Shown here piece by piece: positions 50,025-61,480 of a stretch of DNA of 64,000 nt. The notes below the pieces were generated by a model. That model was not told the DNA's origin and did no database searches. It saw nothing but the letters and a program-made list of their open reading frames with translations. Positions within the stretch are counted from its first letter, which is position 1. Every line of letters begins with the position of its first letter. The stretch comes from Lasioglossum baleicum (taxonomy: Eukaryota; Arthropoda; Insecta; Hymenoptera; Halictidae), in the NCBI RefSeq assembly GCF_051020765.1, contig NW_027469121.1, positions 558,001 through 622,000 on the forward strand, written 5' to 3'. A program made the position numbers and the translations under genes.

Positions 50025-51994
50025 TGTCACGTCCGTCACTGTGTTTTTGTTACAGGTACCAGGAGAGAGAAAAGAGAACAGTGACAGACGGACGGTTGAG
50101 ATATGAAGATTAAAATGAGGAGTGGTCTTTCGTGCCGAGACAGCCGCGGGCTGTCATATGCACTAGGACAACCGATATTGCTATGGATGCAGTCAAGAAG
50201 AGAACGTCCGACGCGGTTACAAGAAGTGTCCCGACAAGAATCACGCGCGAGATGATGCAACGAAAACGGTGAGTTTACAGGATTCAGCAATTATACAAGA
50301 CATTATACGACTCACCGCAATGCTGTATTAACGCCTAATAATATTGTTGCAGCAGGAACTGGCGGTACTGACAGTAGGTGTCGTACATCGGGTCTTCTAT
50401 ACAGATGTCCTCGAGGTGGGGAAGATCTGGCAGAGTTGCTGCTGCTCGGTTCGGGACGACATTAGTGGCCTTGGATGCTGGCCGCAAGACGACACGTTGG
50501 TGAGCTGGCAGAGGAACGTCACGGATGATTCGGCAACGGACCCTGGGAACGATGATCGTGTCTTGGCTGTCGTCGTCGGCTATGTCGATTACCTCAGGAC
50601 GATCGACCGGATGCAGAACTGGCGTCGGAGCTCGCGAGAGGTCCGCGTGGTTGACCTCTTTAGGAGGGTTGCAAGGGCAACCGTATACAGAAACGTAATC
50701 GGACGCGTCACACGGAATGTGCTCGGTGGTTCCTAGAAGTTCTGTCCACTCGGTAGTGGCAATGATTTGATCGAGCACCGCTTTATTTCTCAACGCGCGT
50801 CTCAATTTAGCAAGTTGATACTTGCGTCCCGCTCGACGTGGGCGTCGCATGGGTAAGGAATAGTAGTGACGGAATATTAATAAGATAATGAAAATGAACT
50901 TCCATTTGTTGTTAACCTTTTAGGTAGTTAACTCGCTTCACGTCTATAGTGGCGGCTCAGCGTTTCCACTGCGCTCTTTAGACCAATTCTAGACGTGGCA
51001 CGAGAACTTCTCTATGACTCGCTTCAAATTCCTTATTGGCGGCTCAGCGTTTCCACTGCGCACTTTAGACCAAGTCCGGATATGTCACGAGTTTATTATA
51101 TTCGATGCAAGAACTGAATTGGAAGATGGTGTTAACTAACACAAGAATAACAAGATCGAAGCACTGGTATAACAACGATATATTAAATAAGAACAGGTAA
51201 GTACACTGGTATACAATATGTAAGTAGTATTATAATAGGAGTAGTAATTGGATTAATGAATAATGGATATTGTAATATGTTATAGGAATAACGTATGAGA
51301 ATTAGGACTTGAGTTGAGTTGAGTTAGAGTTGGAATTGGAATTGGAATTAGGAGTGAAGGATCGACACACTTCACTTTCGCGGAGCTAGACTGAACACGT
51401 CTGCTCTTGAAGCCGGACTGGAGGCTGAGGCCAGGTAGGCACGTCTGTGCGAGTCGCTGGCTGAAGGCGGACTGCTCGAGTCGCGAGATGGAGGCGGACT
51501 GATGCAAGCGCCCGCTCTGCCTTGCCTCCTTCGTTCGGAGTGGGGATAGCTGACGCTGCAGTCTCTTTGTTCTTCAGTCGTCGGAGCGGGAGAACCGCTG
51601 ACGCAGCAGCGTCTTCGCTCCCGGGGACTGCACGTGCATTTCTGCTGACGCTGCAGTCTCGTGGCTGTCCTATTGCCCTCTACGAGCGTGGGACTGCTGA
51701 TGCAGCAGTCTTTGGACTTCTCGACGTTTCTAGAAGCTTCTAGATGCTTCCAGAGTGATGCAATACTTTATTGCATTATGTGTCGTGGTGATGGGTTGAA
51801 ACTGAGGTAAGGTGTTGATCAAGGTGAAGTTATGGTGATGGGTAGAGACGGAGATAAGGATTAGAACAATACAATAATGAGATCTTAATACTATGCTCTT
51901 ATGTCTAGGGGACGGTGTATGGATCTTATGCAGATCAGACCTTGTATACATGGTGTGTGTACAAGGCCAACGTCGTACATCGGACGACGTAACA
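50025..51994 (-). repeat. Element 0 5' LTR
   Basis: 1970 bp, oldest by nesting, with several private point changes and a codon deletion in ORF172. Heat-shock array at 51718-51750. Confidence 0.92.
50335..50850 (-). CDS. LTR-internal ORF172, element 0 copy with codon deletion
   Basis: 171 codons. Exactly three bases (one Asp of the DDDD run at 92-95) are missing and the frame is kept. It has Arg84 and Gln97, but Arg111 and Ala117 as in elements A, 1, 2 and 4. As the oldest visible copy, its open state is the strongest single hint of constraint. Confidence 0.62.
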   Translation of the reverse strand: MRRPRRAGRKYQLAKLRRALRNKAVLDQIIATTEWTELLGTTEHIPCDASDYVSVYGCPCNPPKEVNHADLSRAPTPVLHPVDRPEVIDIADDDSQDTIIVPRVRCRIIRDVPLPAHQRVVLRPASKATNVVPNRAAATLPDLPHLEDICIEDPMYDTYCQYRQFLLQQYY

Positions 51995-52240
51995 CATCCT
52001 CTCGCATGTGTTTTTACTCGACTAGCCATGCGCATCCCAAAAAACCTGCGCATGCGCATCCCAGAAAACCTGCGCATGCGCATCCCACAAAACCTGCGCA
52101 TGCGCATCCCACAAAACCTCGCACGTGTTTTTACTCGACTAGCCTGCGGGATGCATCCTCTCGCACGTGTTTTTACTCGACTAGCCTGCGGGAAGCATCC
52201 TCTCGCACGTGTTTTTACTCGACTAGCCTGCGGGAAGCAT

Positions 52241-53500
52241 CCTCTTGCACGTGTTTTTACTCGACTAGCCTGCGGGATGCATCCTCTCGCACGTGTTTTT
52301 ACTCGACTAGCCTGCGGGATGCATCCTCTCGCACGTGTTTTTACTCGACTAGCCTGCGGGAAGCATCCTCTCGCACGTGTTTTTACTCGACTAGCCTGCG
52401 GGAAGCATCCTCTCGCACGTGTTTTTGCTCGACTAGCCTGCGGGATGCATCCTCTCGCACGTGTTTTTACTCGACTAGCCTGCGGGATGCATCCTCTCGC
52501 ACGTGTTTTTACTCGACTAGCCTGCGGGAAGCATCCTCTCGCACGTGTTTTTACTCGACTAGCCTGCGGGAAGCATCCTCTCGCACGTGTTTTTACTCGA
52601 CTAGCCTGCGGGATGTATCCTCTCGCACGTGTTTTTACTCGACTAGCCTGCGGGATGCATCCTCTCGCACGTGTTTTTGCTCGACTAGCCTGCGGGATGC
52701 ATCCTCTCGCACGTGTTTTTGCTCGACTAGCCATGCGCATCCCAAAAAACCTGCGCATGCGCATCCCAAAAAACCTGCGCATGCGCATCCCACAAAACCT
52801 GCGCATGCGCATCCCACAAAACCTGCGCATACGCATCCCACAAAACCTCGCACGTGTTTTTACTCGACTAGCCGGCGGGATGCATCCTCTCGCACGTGTT
52901 TTTTCTGGACTAGCCTGCGGGATGCATCCTCTCGCACGTGTTTTTACTCGACTAGCCTGCGGGATGCATCCTCTCGCACGTGTTTTTGCTCGACTAGCCA
53001 TGCGCATCCCAAACTAGCCTGCGGGAAGCATCCTCTCGCACGTGTTTTTACTCGACTAGCCTGCGGGAAGCATCCTCTTGCACGTGTTTTTACTCGACTA
53101 GCCTGCGGGATGCATCCTCTCGCACGTGTTTTTGCTCGACTAGCCTGCGGGATGCATCCTCTCGCACGTCTTTTGACTCGACTAGCCTGCGGGATGCATC
53201 CTCTCGCACGTGTTTTTACTCGACTAGCCTGCGGGATGCATCCTCTCGCACGTGTTTTTACTGGACTAGCCTGCGGGATGCATCCTCTCGCACGTGTTTT
53301 TACTCGACCAGCCTGCGGGATGCACCCTCTCGCACGTGTTTTTACTCGACTAGCCTGCGGGATGCATCCTCTCGCATGTGTTTTTACTCGACTAGCCATG
53401 CGCATCCCAAAAAACCTGCGCATGCGCATCCCAAAAAACCTGCGCATGCGCATCCCACAAAACCTGCGCATGCGCATCCCACAGAACCTGCGCATGCGCA
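52241..53500. repeat. Higher-order satellite block, first copy
   Basis: This block recurs at about 58090-59340 with an offset of 5849 bp, becoming 5848 bp after a 1-bp deletion near 58317. A diagnostic truncated B unit (CATCCCAAACTAGCC) is at 52999 and again at 58847. Copies part near 59255, where the second has two fewer B units. Confidence 0.8.
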
Positions 53501-54253
53501 TCCCACAAAACCTCGCACGTGTTTTTACTCGACTAGCCTGCGGGATGCATCCTCTCGCACGTGTTTTTACTCGACTAGCCTGCGGGAAGCATCCTCTCGC
53601 ACGTGTTTTTACTCGACTAGCCTGCGGGAAGCATCCTCTCGCACGTGTTTTTACTCGACTAGCCTGCGGGATGCATCCTCTCGCACGTCTTTTTACTCGA
53701 CTAGCCTGCGGGATGCATCCTCTCGCACGTGTTTTTACTCGACTAGCCTGCGGGATGCATCCTCTCGCACGTGTTTTTGCTCGACTAGCCTGCGGGATGC
53801 ATCCTCTCGCACGTGTTTTTGCTCGACTAGCCTGCGGGATGCATCCTCTCGCACGTGTTTTTACTCGACTAGACTGCGGGATGCATCCTCACGCACGTGT
53901 TTTACTCGACTAGCCTGCGGGATGCATCCTCTCGCACGAGTTTTTACTCGACTAGCCTGCGGGATGCATCCTCTCGCACGTGTTTTTGCTCGACTAGCCT
54001 GCGGGATGCATCCTCTCGCACGTGTTTTTGCTCGACTAGCCATGCGCATCCCAAAAAACCTGCGCATGAGCATCCCAAAAAACCTGCGCGTGCGCATCCC
54101 AAAAAACCTGCGCATGCGCATCCCACAAAACCTCGTACGTGTTTTTACTCGACTAGTCGGCGGGATGCATCCTCTCGCACGTGTTTTTAGTGGACTAGCC
54201 TGCGGGATGCATCCTCTCGCACGTGTTTTTACTCGACTAGACTGCGGGATGCA

Positions 54254-57200
54254 TCCTCACGCACGTGTTTTACTCGACTAGCCTGCGGGATGCATCCTCT
54301 CGCACGTGTTTTTACTCGACTAGCCTGCGGGATGCATCCTCCCGCACCTGTTTTTACTCGACTAGCCTGCGGGATGCATCCTCTCGCATGTGTTTTTGCT
54401 CGACTAGCCATGCGCATCCCAAAAAACCTGCGCATGCGCATCCCAAAAAACCTGCGCATGCGCATCCCAGAAAACCTGCGCATGCGCATCCCACAAAACC
54501 TCGCACGTGTTTTTACTGGACTAGCCTGCGGGATGCATCCTCTCGCACGTGTTTTTACTCGACTAGCCTGCGGGAAGCATCCTCTCGCACGTGTTTTTAC
54601 TCGACTAGCCTGCGGGAAGCATCCTCTTGCACGTGTTTTTACTCGACTAGGCTGCGGGATGCATCCTCTCGCACGTGTTTTTACTCGACTAGCCTGCGGG
54701 ATGCATCCTCTCGCACGTGTTTTTGCTCGACTAGCCTGCGGGATGCATCCTCTCGCACGTGTTTTTACTCGACTAGCCTGCGGGAAGCATCCTCTCGCAC
54801 GTGTTTTTACTCGACTAGCCTGCGGGAAGCATCCTCTCGCACGTGTTTTTACTCGACTAGCCTGCGGGATGCATCCTCTCGCACGTGTTTTTGCTCGACT
54901 AGCCTGCGGGATGCATCCTCTCGCACGTGTTTTTGCTCGACTAGCCATGCGCATCCCAAAAAACCTGCGCATGCGCATCCCAAAAAACCTGCGCGTGCGC
55001 ATCCCAAAAAACCTGCGCATGCGCATCCCACAAAACCTCGTACGTGTTTTTACTCGACTAGCCGGCGGGATGCATCCTCTCGCACGTGTTTTTACTGGAC
55101 TAGCCTGCGGGATGCATCCTCTCGCATGTGTTTTTACTCGACTAGACTGCGGGATGCATCCTCTCGCACGTGTTTTTACTGGACTAGCCTGCGGGATGCA
55201 TCCTCTCGCACGTGTTTTTACTCGACCAGCCTGCGGGATGCACCCTCTCGCACGTGTTTTTACTCGACTAGCCTGCGGGATGCATCCTCTCGCATGTGTT
55301 TTTACTCGACTAGCCATGCGCATCCCAAAAAACCTGCGCATGCGCATCCCAAAAAACCTGCGCATGCGCATCCCACAAAACCTGCGCATGCGCATCCCAC
55401 AGAACCTGCGCATGCGCATCCCACAAAACCTCGCACGTGTTTTTACTCGACTAGCCTGCGGGATGCATCCTCTCGCACGTGTTTTTACTCGACTAGCCTG
55501 CGGGAAGCATCCTCTCGCACGTGTTTTTACTCGACTAGCCTGCGGGAAGCATCCTCTCGCACGTGTTTTTACTCGACTAGCCTGCGGGATGCATCCTCTC
55601 GCACGTCTTTTTACTCGACTAGCCTGCGGGATGCATCCTCTCGCACGTGTTTTTACTCGACTAGCCTGCGGGATGCATCCTCTCGCACGTGTTTTTGCTC
55701 GACTAGCCTGCGGGATGCATCCTCTCGCACGTGTTTTTGCTCGACTAGCCTGCGGGATGCATCCTCTCGCACGTGTTTTTACTCGACTAGACTGCGGGAT
55801 GCATCCTCACGCACGTGTTTTACTCGACTAGCCTGCGGGATGCATCCTCTCGCACGAGTTTTTACTCGACTAGCCTGCGGGATGCAACCTCTCGCACGTG
55901 TTTTTGCTCGACTAGCCTGCGGGATGCATCCTCTCGCACGTGTTTTTGCTCGACTAGCCATGCGCATCCCAAAAAACCTGCGCATGCGCATCCCAAAAAA
56001 CCTGCGCGTGCGCATCCCAAAAAACCTGCGCATGCGCATCCCACAAAACCTCGTACGTGTTTTTACTCGACTAGCCGGCGGGATGCATCCTCTCGCACGT
56101 GTTTTTACTGGACTAGCCTGCGGGATGCATCCTCTCGCATGTGTTTTTACTCGACTAGACTGCGGGATGCATCCTCTCGCACGTGTTTTTACTGGACTAG
56201 CCTGCGGGATGCATCCTCTCGCACGTGTTTTTACTCGACCAGCCTGCGGGATGCACCCTCTCGCACGTGTTTTTACTCGACTAGCCTGCGGGATGCATCC
56301 TCTCGCATGTGTTTTTACTCGACTAGCCATGCGCATCCCAAAAAACCTGCGCATGCGCATCCCAAAAAACCTGCGCATGCGCATCCCACAAAACCTGCGC
56401 ATGCGCATCCCACAGAACCTGCGCATGCGCATCCCACAAAACCTCGCACGTGTTTTTACTCGACTAGCCTGCGGGATGCATCCTCTCGCACGTGTTTTTA
56501 CTCGACTAGCCTGCGGGAAGCATCCTCTCGCACGTGTTTTTACTCGACTAGCCTGCGGGAAGCATCCTCTCGCACGTGTTTTTACTCGACTAGCCTGCGG
56601 GATGCATCCTCTCGCACGTCTTTTTACTCGACTAGCCTGCGGGATGCATCCTCTCGCACGTGTTTTTACTCGACTAGCCTGCGGGATGCATCCTCTCGCA
56701 CGTGTTTTTGCTCGACTAGCCTGCGGGATGCATCCTCTCGCACGTGTTTTTGCTCGACTAGCCTGCGGGATGCATCCTCTCGCACGTGTTTTTACTCGAC
56801 TAGACTGCGGGATGCATCCTCACGCACGTGTTTTACTCGACTAGCCTGCGGGATGCATCCTCTCGCACGAGTTTTTACTCGACTAGCCTGCGGGATGCAA
56901 CCTCTCGCACGTGTTTTTGCTCGACTAGCCTGCGGGATGCATCCTCTCGCACGTGTTTTTGCTCGACTAGCCATGCGCATCCCAAAAAACCTGCGCATGC
57001 GCATCCCAAAAAACCTGCGCGTGCGCATCCCAAAAAACCTGCGCATGCGCATCCCACAAAACCTCGTACGTGTTTTTACTCGACTAGTCGGCGGGATGCA
57101 TCCTCTCGCACGTGTTTTTACTGGACTAGCCTGCGGGATGCATCCTCTCGCACGTGTTTTTACTCGACTAGACTGCGGGATGCATCCTCACGCACGTGTT

Positions 57201-60200
57201 TTACTCGACTAGCCTGCGGGATGCATCCTCTCGCACGTGTTTTTACTCGACTAGCCTGCGGGATGCATCCTCCCGCACCTGTTTTTACTCGACTAGCCTG
57301 CGGGATGCATCCTCTCGCATGTGTTTTTGCTCGACTAGCCATGCGCATCCCAAAAAACCTGCGCATGCGCATCCCAAAAAACCTGCGCATGCGCATCCCA
57401 GAAAACCTGCGCATGCGCATCCCACAAAACCTCGCACGTGTTTTTACTGGACTAGCCTGCGGGATGCATCCTCTCGCACGTGTTTTTACTCGACTAGCCT
57501 GCGGGAAGCATCCTCTCGCACGTGTTTTTACTCGACTAGCCTGCGGGAAGCATCCTCTTGCACGTGTTTTTACTCGACTAGGCTGCGGGATGCATCCTCT
57601 CGCACGTGTTTTTACTCGACTAGCCTGCGGGATGCATCCTCTCGCACGTGTTTTTGCTCGACTAGCCTGCGGGATGCATCCTCTCGCACGTGTTTTTGCT
57701 CGACTAGCCATGCGCATCCCAAAAAACCTGCGCATGCGCATCCCAAAAAACCTGCGCGTGCGCATCCCAAAAAACCTGCGCATGCGCATCCCACAAAACC
57801 TCGTACGTGTTTTTACTCGACTAGTCGGCGGGATGCATCCTCTCGCACGTGTTTTTACTGGACTAGCCTGCGGGATGCATCCTCTCGCATGTGTTTTTAC
57901 TCGATTAGACTGCGGGATGCATCCTCACGCACGTGTTTTACTCGACTAGCCTGCGGGATGCATCCTCTCGCACGTGTTTTTACTCGACTAGCCTGCGGGA
58001 TGCATCCTCTCGCACGTGTTTTTACTCGACTAGCCTGCGGGAAGCATCCTCTCGCACGTGTTTTTACTCGACTAGCCTGCGGGAAGCATCCTCTTGCACG
58101 TGTTTTTACTCGACTAGCCTGCGGGATGCATCCTCTCGCACGTGTTTTTACTCGACTAGCCTGCGGGATGCATCCTCTCGCACGTGTTTTTACTCGACTA
58201 GCCTGCGGGAAGCATCCTCTCGCACGTGTTTTTACTCGACTAGCCTGCGGGAAGCATCCTCTCGCACGTGTTTTTGCTCGACTAGCCTGCGGGATGCATC
58301 CTCTCGCACGTGTTTTTCTCGACTAGCCTGCGGGATGCATCCTCTCGCACGTGTTTTTACTCGACTAGCCTGCGGGAAGCATCCTCTCGCACGTGTTTTT
58401 ACTCGACTAGCCTGCGGGAAGCATCCTCTCGCACGTGTTTTTACTCGACTAGCCTGCGGGATGTATCCTCTCGCACGTGTTTTTACTCGACTAGCCTGCG
58501 GGATGCATCCTCTCGCACGTGTTTTTGCTCGACTAGCCTGCGGGATGCATCCTCTCGCACGTGTTTTTGCTCGACTAGCCATGCGCATCCCAAAAAACCT
58601 GCGCATGCGCATCCCAAAAAACCTGCGCATGCGCATCCCACAAAACCTGCGCATGCGCATCCCACAAAACCTGCGCATACGCATCCCACAAAACCTCGCA
58701 CGTGTTTTTACTCGACTAGCCGGCGGGATGCATCCTCTCGCACGTGTTTTTTCTGGACTAGCCTGCGGGATGCATCCTCTCGCACGTGTTTTTACTCGAC
58801 TAGCCTGCGGGATGCATCCTCTCGCACGTGTTTTTGCTCGACTAGCCATGCGCATCCCAAACTAGCCTGCGGGAAGCATCCTCTCGCACGTGTTTTTACT
58901 CGACTAGCCTGCGGGAAGCATCCTCTTGCACGTGTTTTTACTCGACTAGCCTGCGGGATGCATCCTCTCGCACGTGTTTTTGCTCGACTAGCCTGCGGGA
59001 TGCATCCTCTCGCACGTCTTTTGACTCGACTAGCCTGCGGGATGCATCCTCTCGCACGTGTTTTTACTCGACTAGCCTGCGGGATGCATCCTCTCGCACG
59101 TGTTTTTACTGGACTAGCCTGCGGGATGCATCCTCTCGCACGTGTTTTTACTCGACCAGCCTGCGGGATGCACCCTCTCGCACGTGTTTTTACTCGACTA
59201 GCCTGCGGGATGCATCCTCTCGCATGTGTTTTTACTCGACTAGCCATGCGCATCCCAAAAAACCTGCGCATGCGCATCCCACAAAACCTGCGCATGCGCA
59301 TCCCACAAAACCTCGCACGTGTTTTTACTCGACTAGCCTGCGGGATGCATCCTCTCGCACGTGTTTTTACTCGACTAGCCTGCGGGAAGCATCCTCTCGC
59401 ACGTGTTTTTACTCGACTAGCCTGCGGGAAGCATCCTCTCGCACGTGTTTTTACTCGACTAGCCTGCGGGATGCATCCTCTCGCACGTCTTTTTACTCGA
59501 CTAGCCTGCGGGATGCATCCTCTCGCACGTGTTTTTACTCGACTAGCCTGCGGGATGCATCCTCTCGCACGTGTTTTTGCTCGACTAGCCTGCGGGATGC
59601 ATCCTCTCGCACGTGTTTTTGCTCGACTAGCCTGCGGGATGCATCCTCTCGCACGTGTTTTTGCTCGACTAGCCATGCGCATCCCAAAAAACCTGCGCAT
59701 GCGCATCCCAAAAAACCTGCGCGAGCGCATCCCAAAAAACCTGCGCATGCGCATCCCACAAAACCTCGTACGTGTTTTTACTCGACTAGTCGGCGGGATG
59801 CATCCTCTCGCACGTGTTTTTACTGGACTAGCCTGCGGGATGCATCCTCTCGCACGTGTTTTTACTCGACTAGACTGCGGGATGCATCCTCACGCACGTG
59901 TTTTACTCGACTAGCCTGCGGGATGCATCCTCTCGCACGTGTTTTTACTCGACTAGACTGCGGGATGCATCCTCACGCACGTGTTTTACTCGACTAGCCT
60001 GCGGGATGCATCCTCTCGCACGTGTTTTTACTCGACTAGCCTGCGGGATGCATCCTCCCGCACCTGTTTTTACTCGACTAGCCTGCGGGATGCATCCTCT
60101 CGCATGTGTTTTTACTCGACTGGCCATGCGCATCCCAAAAAACCTGCGCATGCGCATCCCAAAAAACCTGCGCATGCGCATCCCAGAAAACCTGCGCATG

Positions 60201-61480
60201 CGCATCCCACAAAACCTCGCACGTGTTTTTACTGGACTAGCCTGCGGGATGCATCCTCTCGCACGTGTTTTTACTCGACTAGCCTGCGGGAAGCATCCTC
60301 TCGCACGTGTTTTTACTCGACTAGCCTGCGGGAAGCATCCTCTTGCACGTGTTTTTACTCGACTAGGCTGCGGGATGCATCCTCTCGCACGTGTTTTTAC
60401 TCGACTAGCCTGCGGGATGCATCCTCTCGCACGTGTTTTTGCTCGACTAGCCTGCGGGATGCATCCTCTCGCACGTGTTTTTGCTCGACTAGCCATGCGC
60501 ATCCCAAAAAACCTGCGCATGCGCATCCCAAAAAACCTGCGCGTGCGCATCCCAAAAAACCTGCGCATGCGCATCCCACAAAACCTCGTACGTGTTTTTA
60601 CTCGACTAGTCGGCGGGATGCATCCTCTCGCACGTGTTTTTACTGGACTAGCCTGCGGGATGCATCCTCTCGCACGTGTTTTTACTCGACTAGACTGCGG
60701 GATGCATCCTCACGCACGTGTTTTACTCGACTAGCCTGCGGGATGCATCCTCTCGCACGTGTTTTTACTCGACTAGCCTGCGGGATGCATCCTCCCGCAC
60801 CTGTTTTTACTCGACTAGCCTGCGGGATGCATCCTCTCGCATGTGTTTTTACTCGACTAGCCATGCGCATCCCAAAAAACCTGCGCATGCGCATCCCAAA
60901 AAACCTGCGCATGCGCATCCCAGAAAACCTGCGCATGCGCATCCCACAAAACCTCGCACGTGTTTTTACTGGACTAGCCTGCGGGATGCATCCTCTCGCA
61001 CGTGTTTTTACTCGACTAGCCTGCGGGAAGCATCCTCTCGCACGTGTTTTTACTCGACTAGCCTGCGGGAAGCATCCTCTTGCACGTGTTTTTACTCGAC
61101 TAGGCTGCGGGATGCATCCTCTCGCACGTGTTTTTACTCGACTAGCCTGCGGGATGCATCCTCTCGCACGTGTTTTTGCTCGACTAGCCTGCGGGATGCA
61201 TCCTCTCGCACGTGTTTTTGCTCGACTAGCCATGCGCATCCCAAAAAACCTGCGCATGCGCATCCCAAAAAACCTGCGCGTGCGCATCCCAAAAAACCTG
61301 CGCATGCGCATCCCACAAAACCTCGTACGTGTTTTTACTCGACTAGTCGGCGGGATGCATCCTCTCGCACGTGTTTTTACTGGACTAGCCTGCGGGATGC
61401 ATCCTCTCGCATGTGTTTTTACTCGACTAGACTGCGGGATGCATCCTCACGGACGTGTTTTACTCGACTAGCCTGCGGGA
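54254..61480. repeat. Higher-order satellite repeats of 737 and 1013 bp
   Basis: The 41-bp marker unit (ACGCACGTGTTTTACTCG) recurs with spacings of 1013 bp (55804 to 56817), 737 bp (57185 to 57922, 59970 to 60707 to 61444) and 368 bp (56817 to 57185). The spacing pattern shows several nested rounds of unequal exchange or copying. Confidence 0.8.

Larger units (their letters stand above)
48960..51994 (-). mobile_element. Element 0: outermost LTR retroelement, 5' end only
   Basis: 5' LTR, leader and the first 318 codons of gag, minus-oriented, cut by element 3. Its remainder lies left of the window. The right end abuts the satellite; the flanking CATC (51995) matches the satellite unit and is the presumed duplication. 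Confidence 0.88.
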
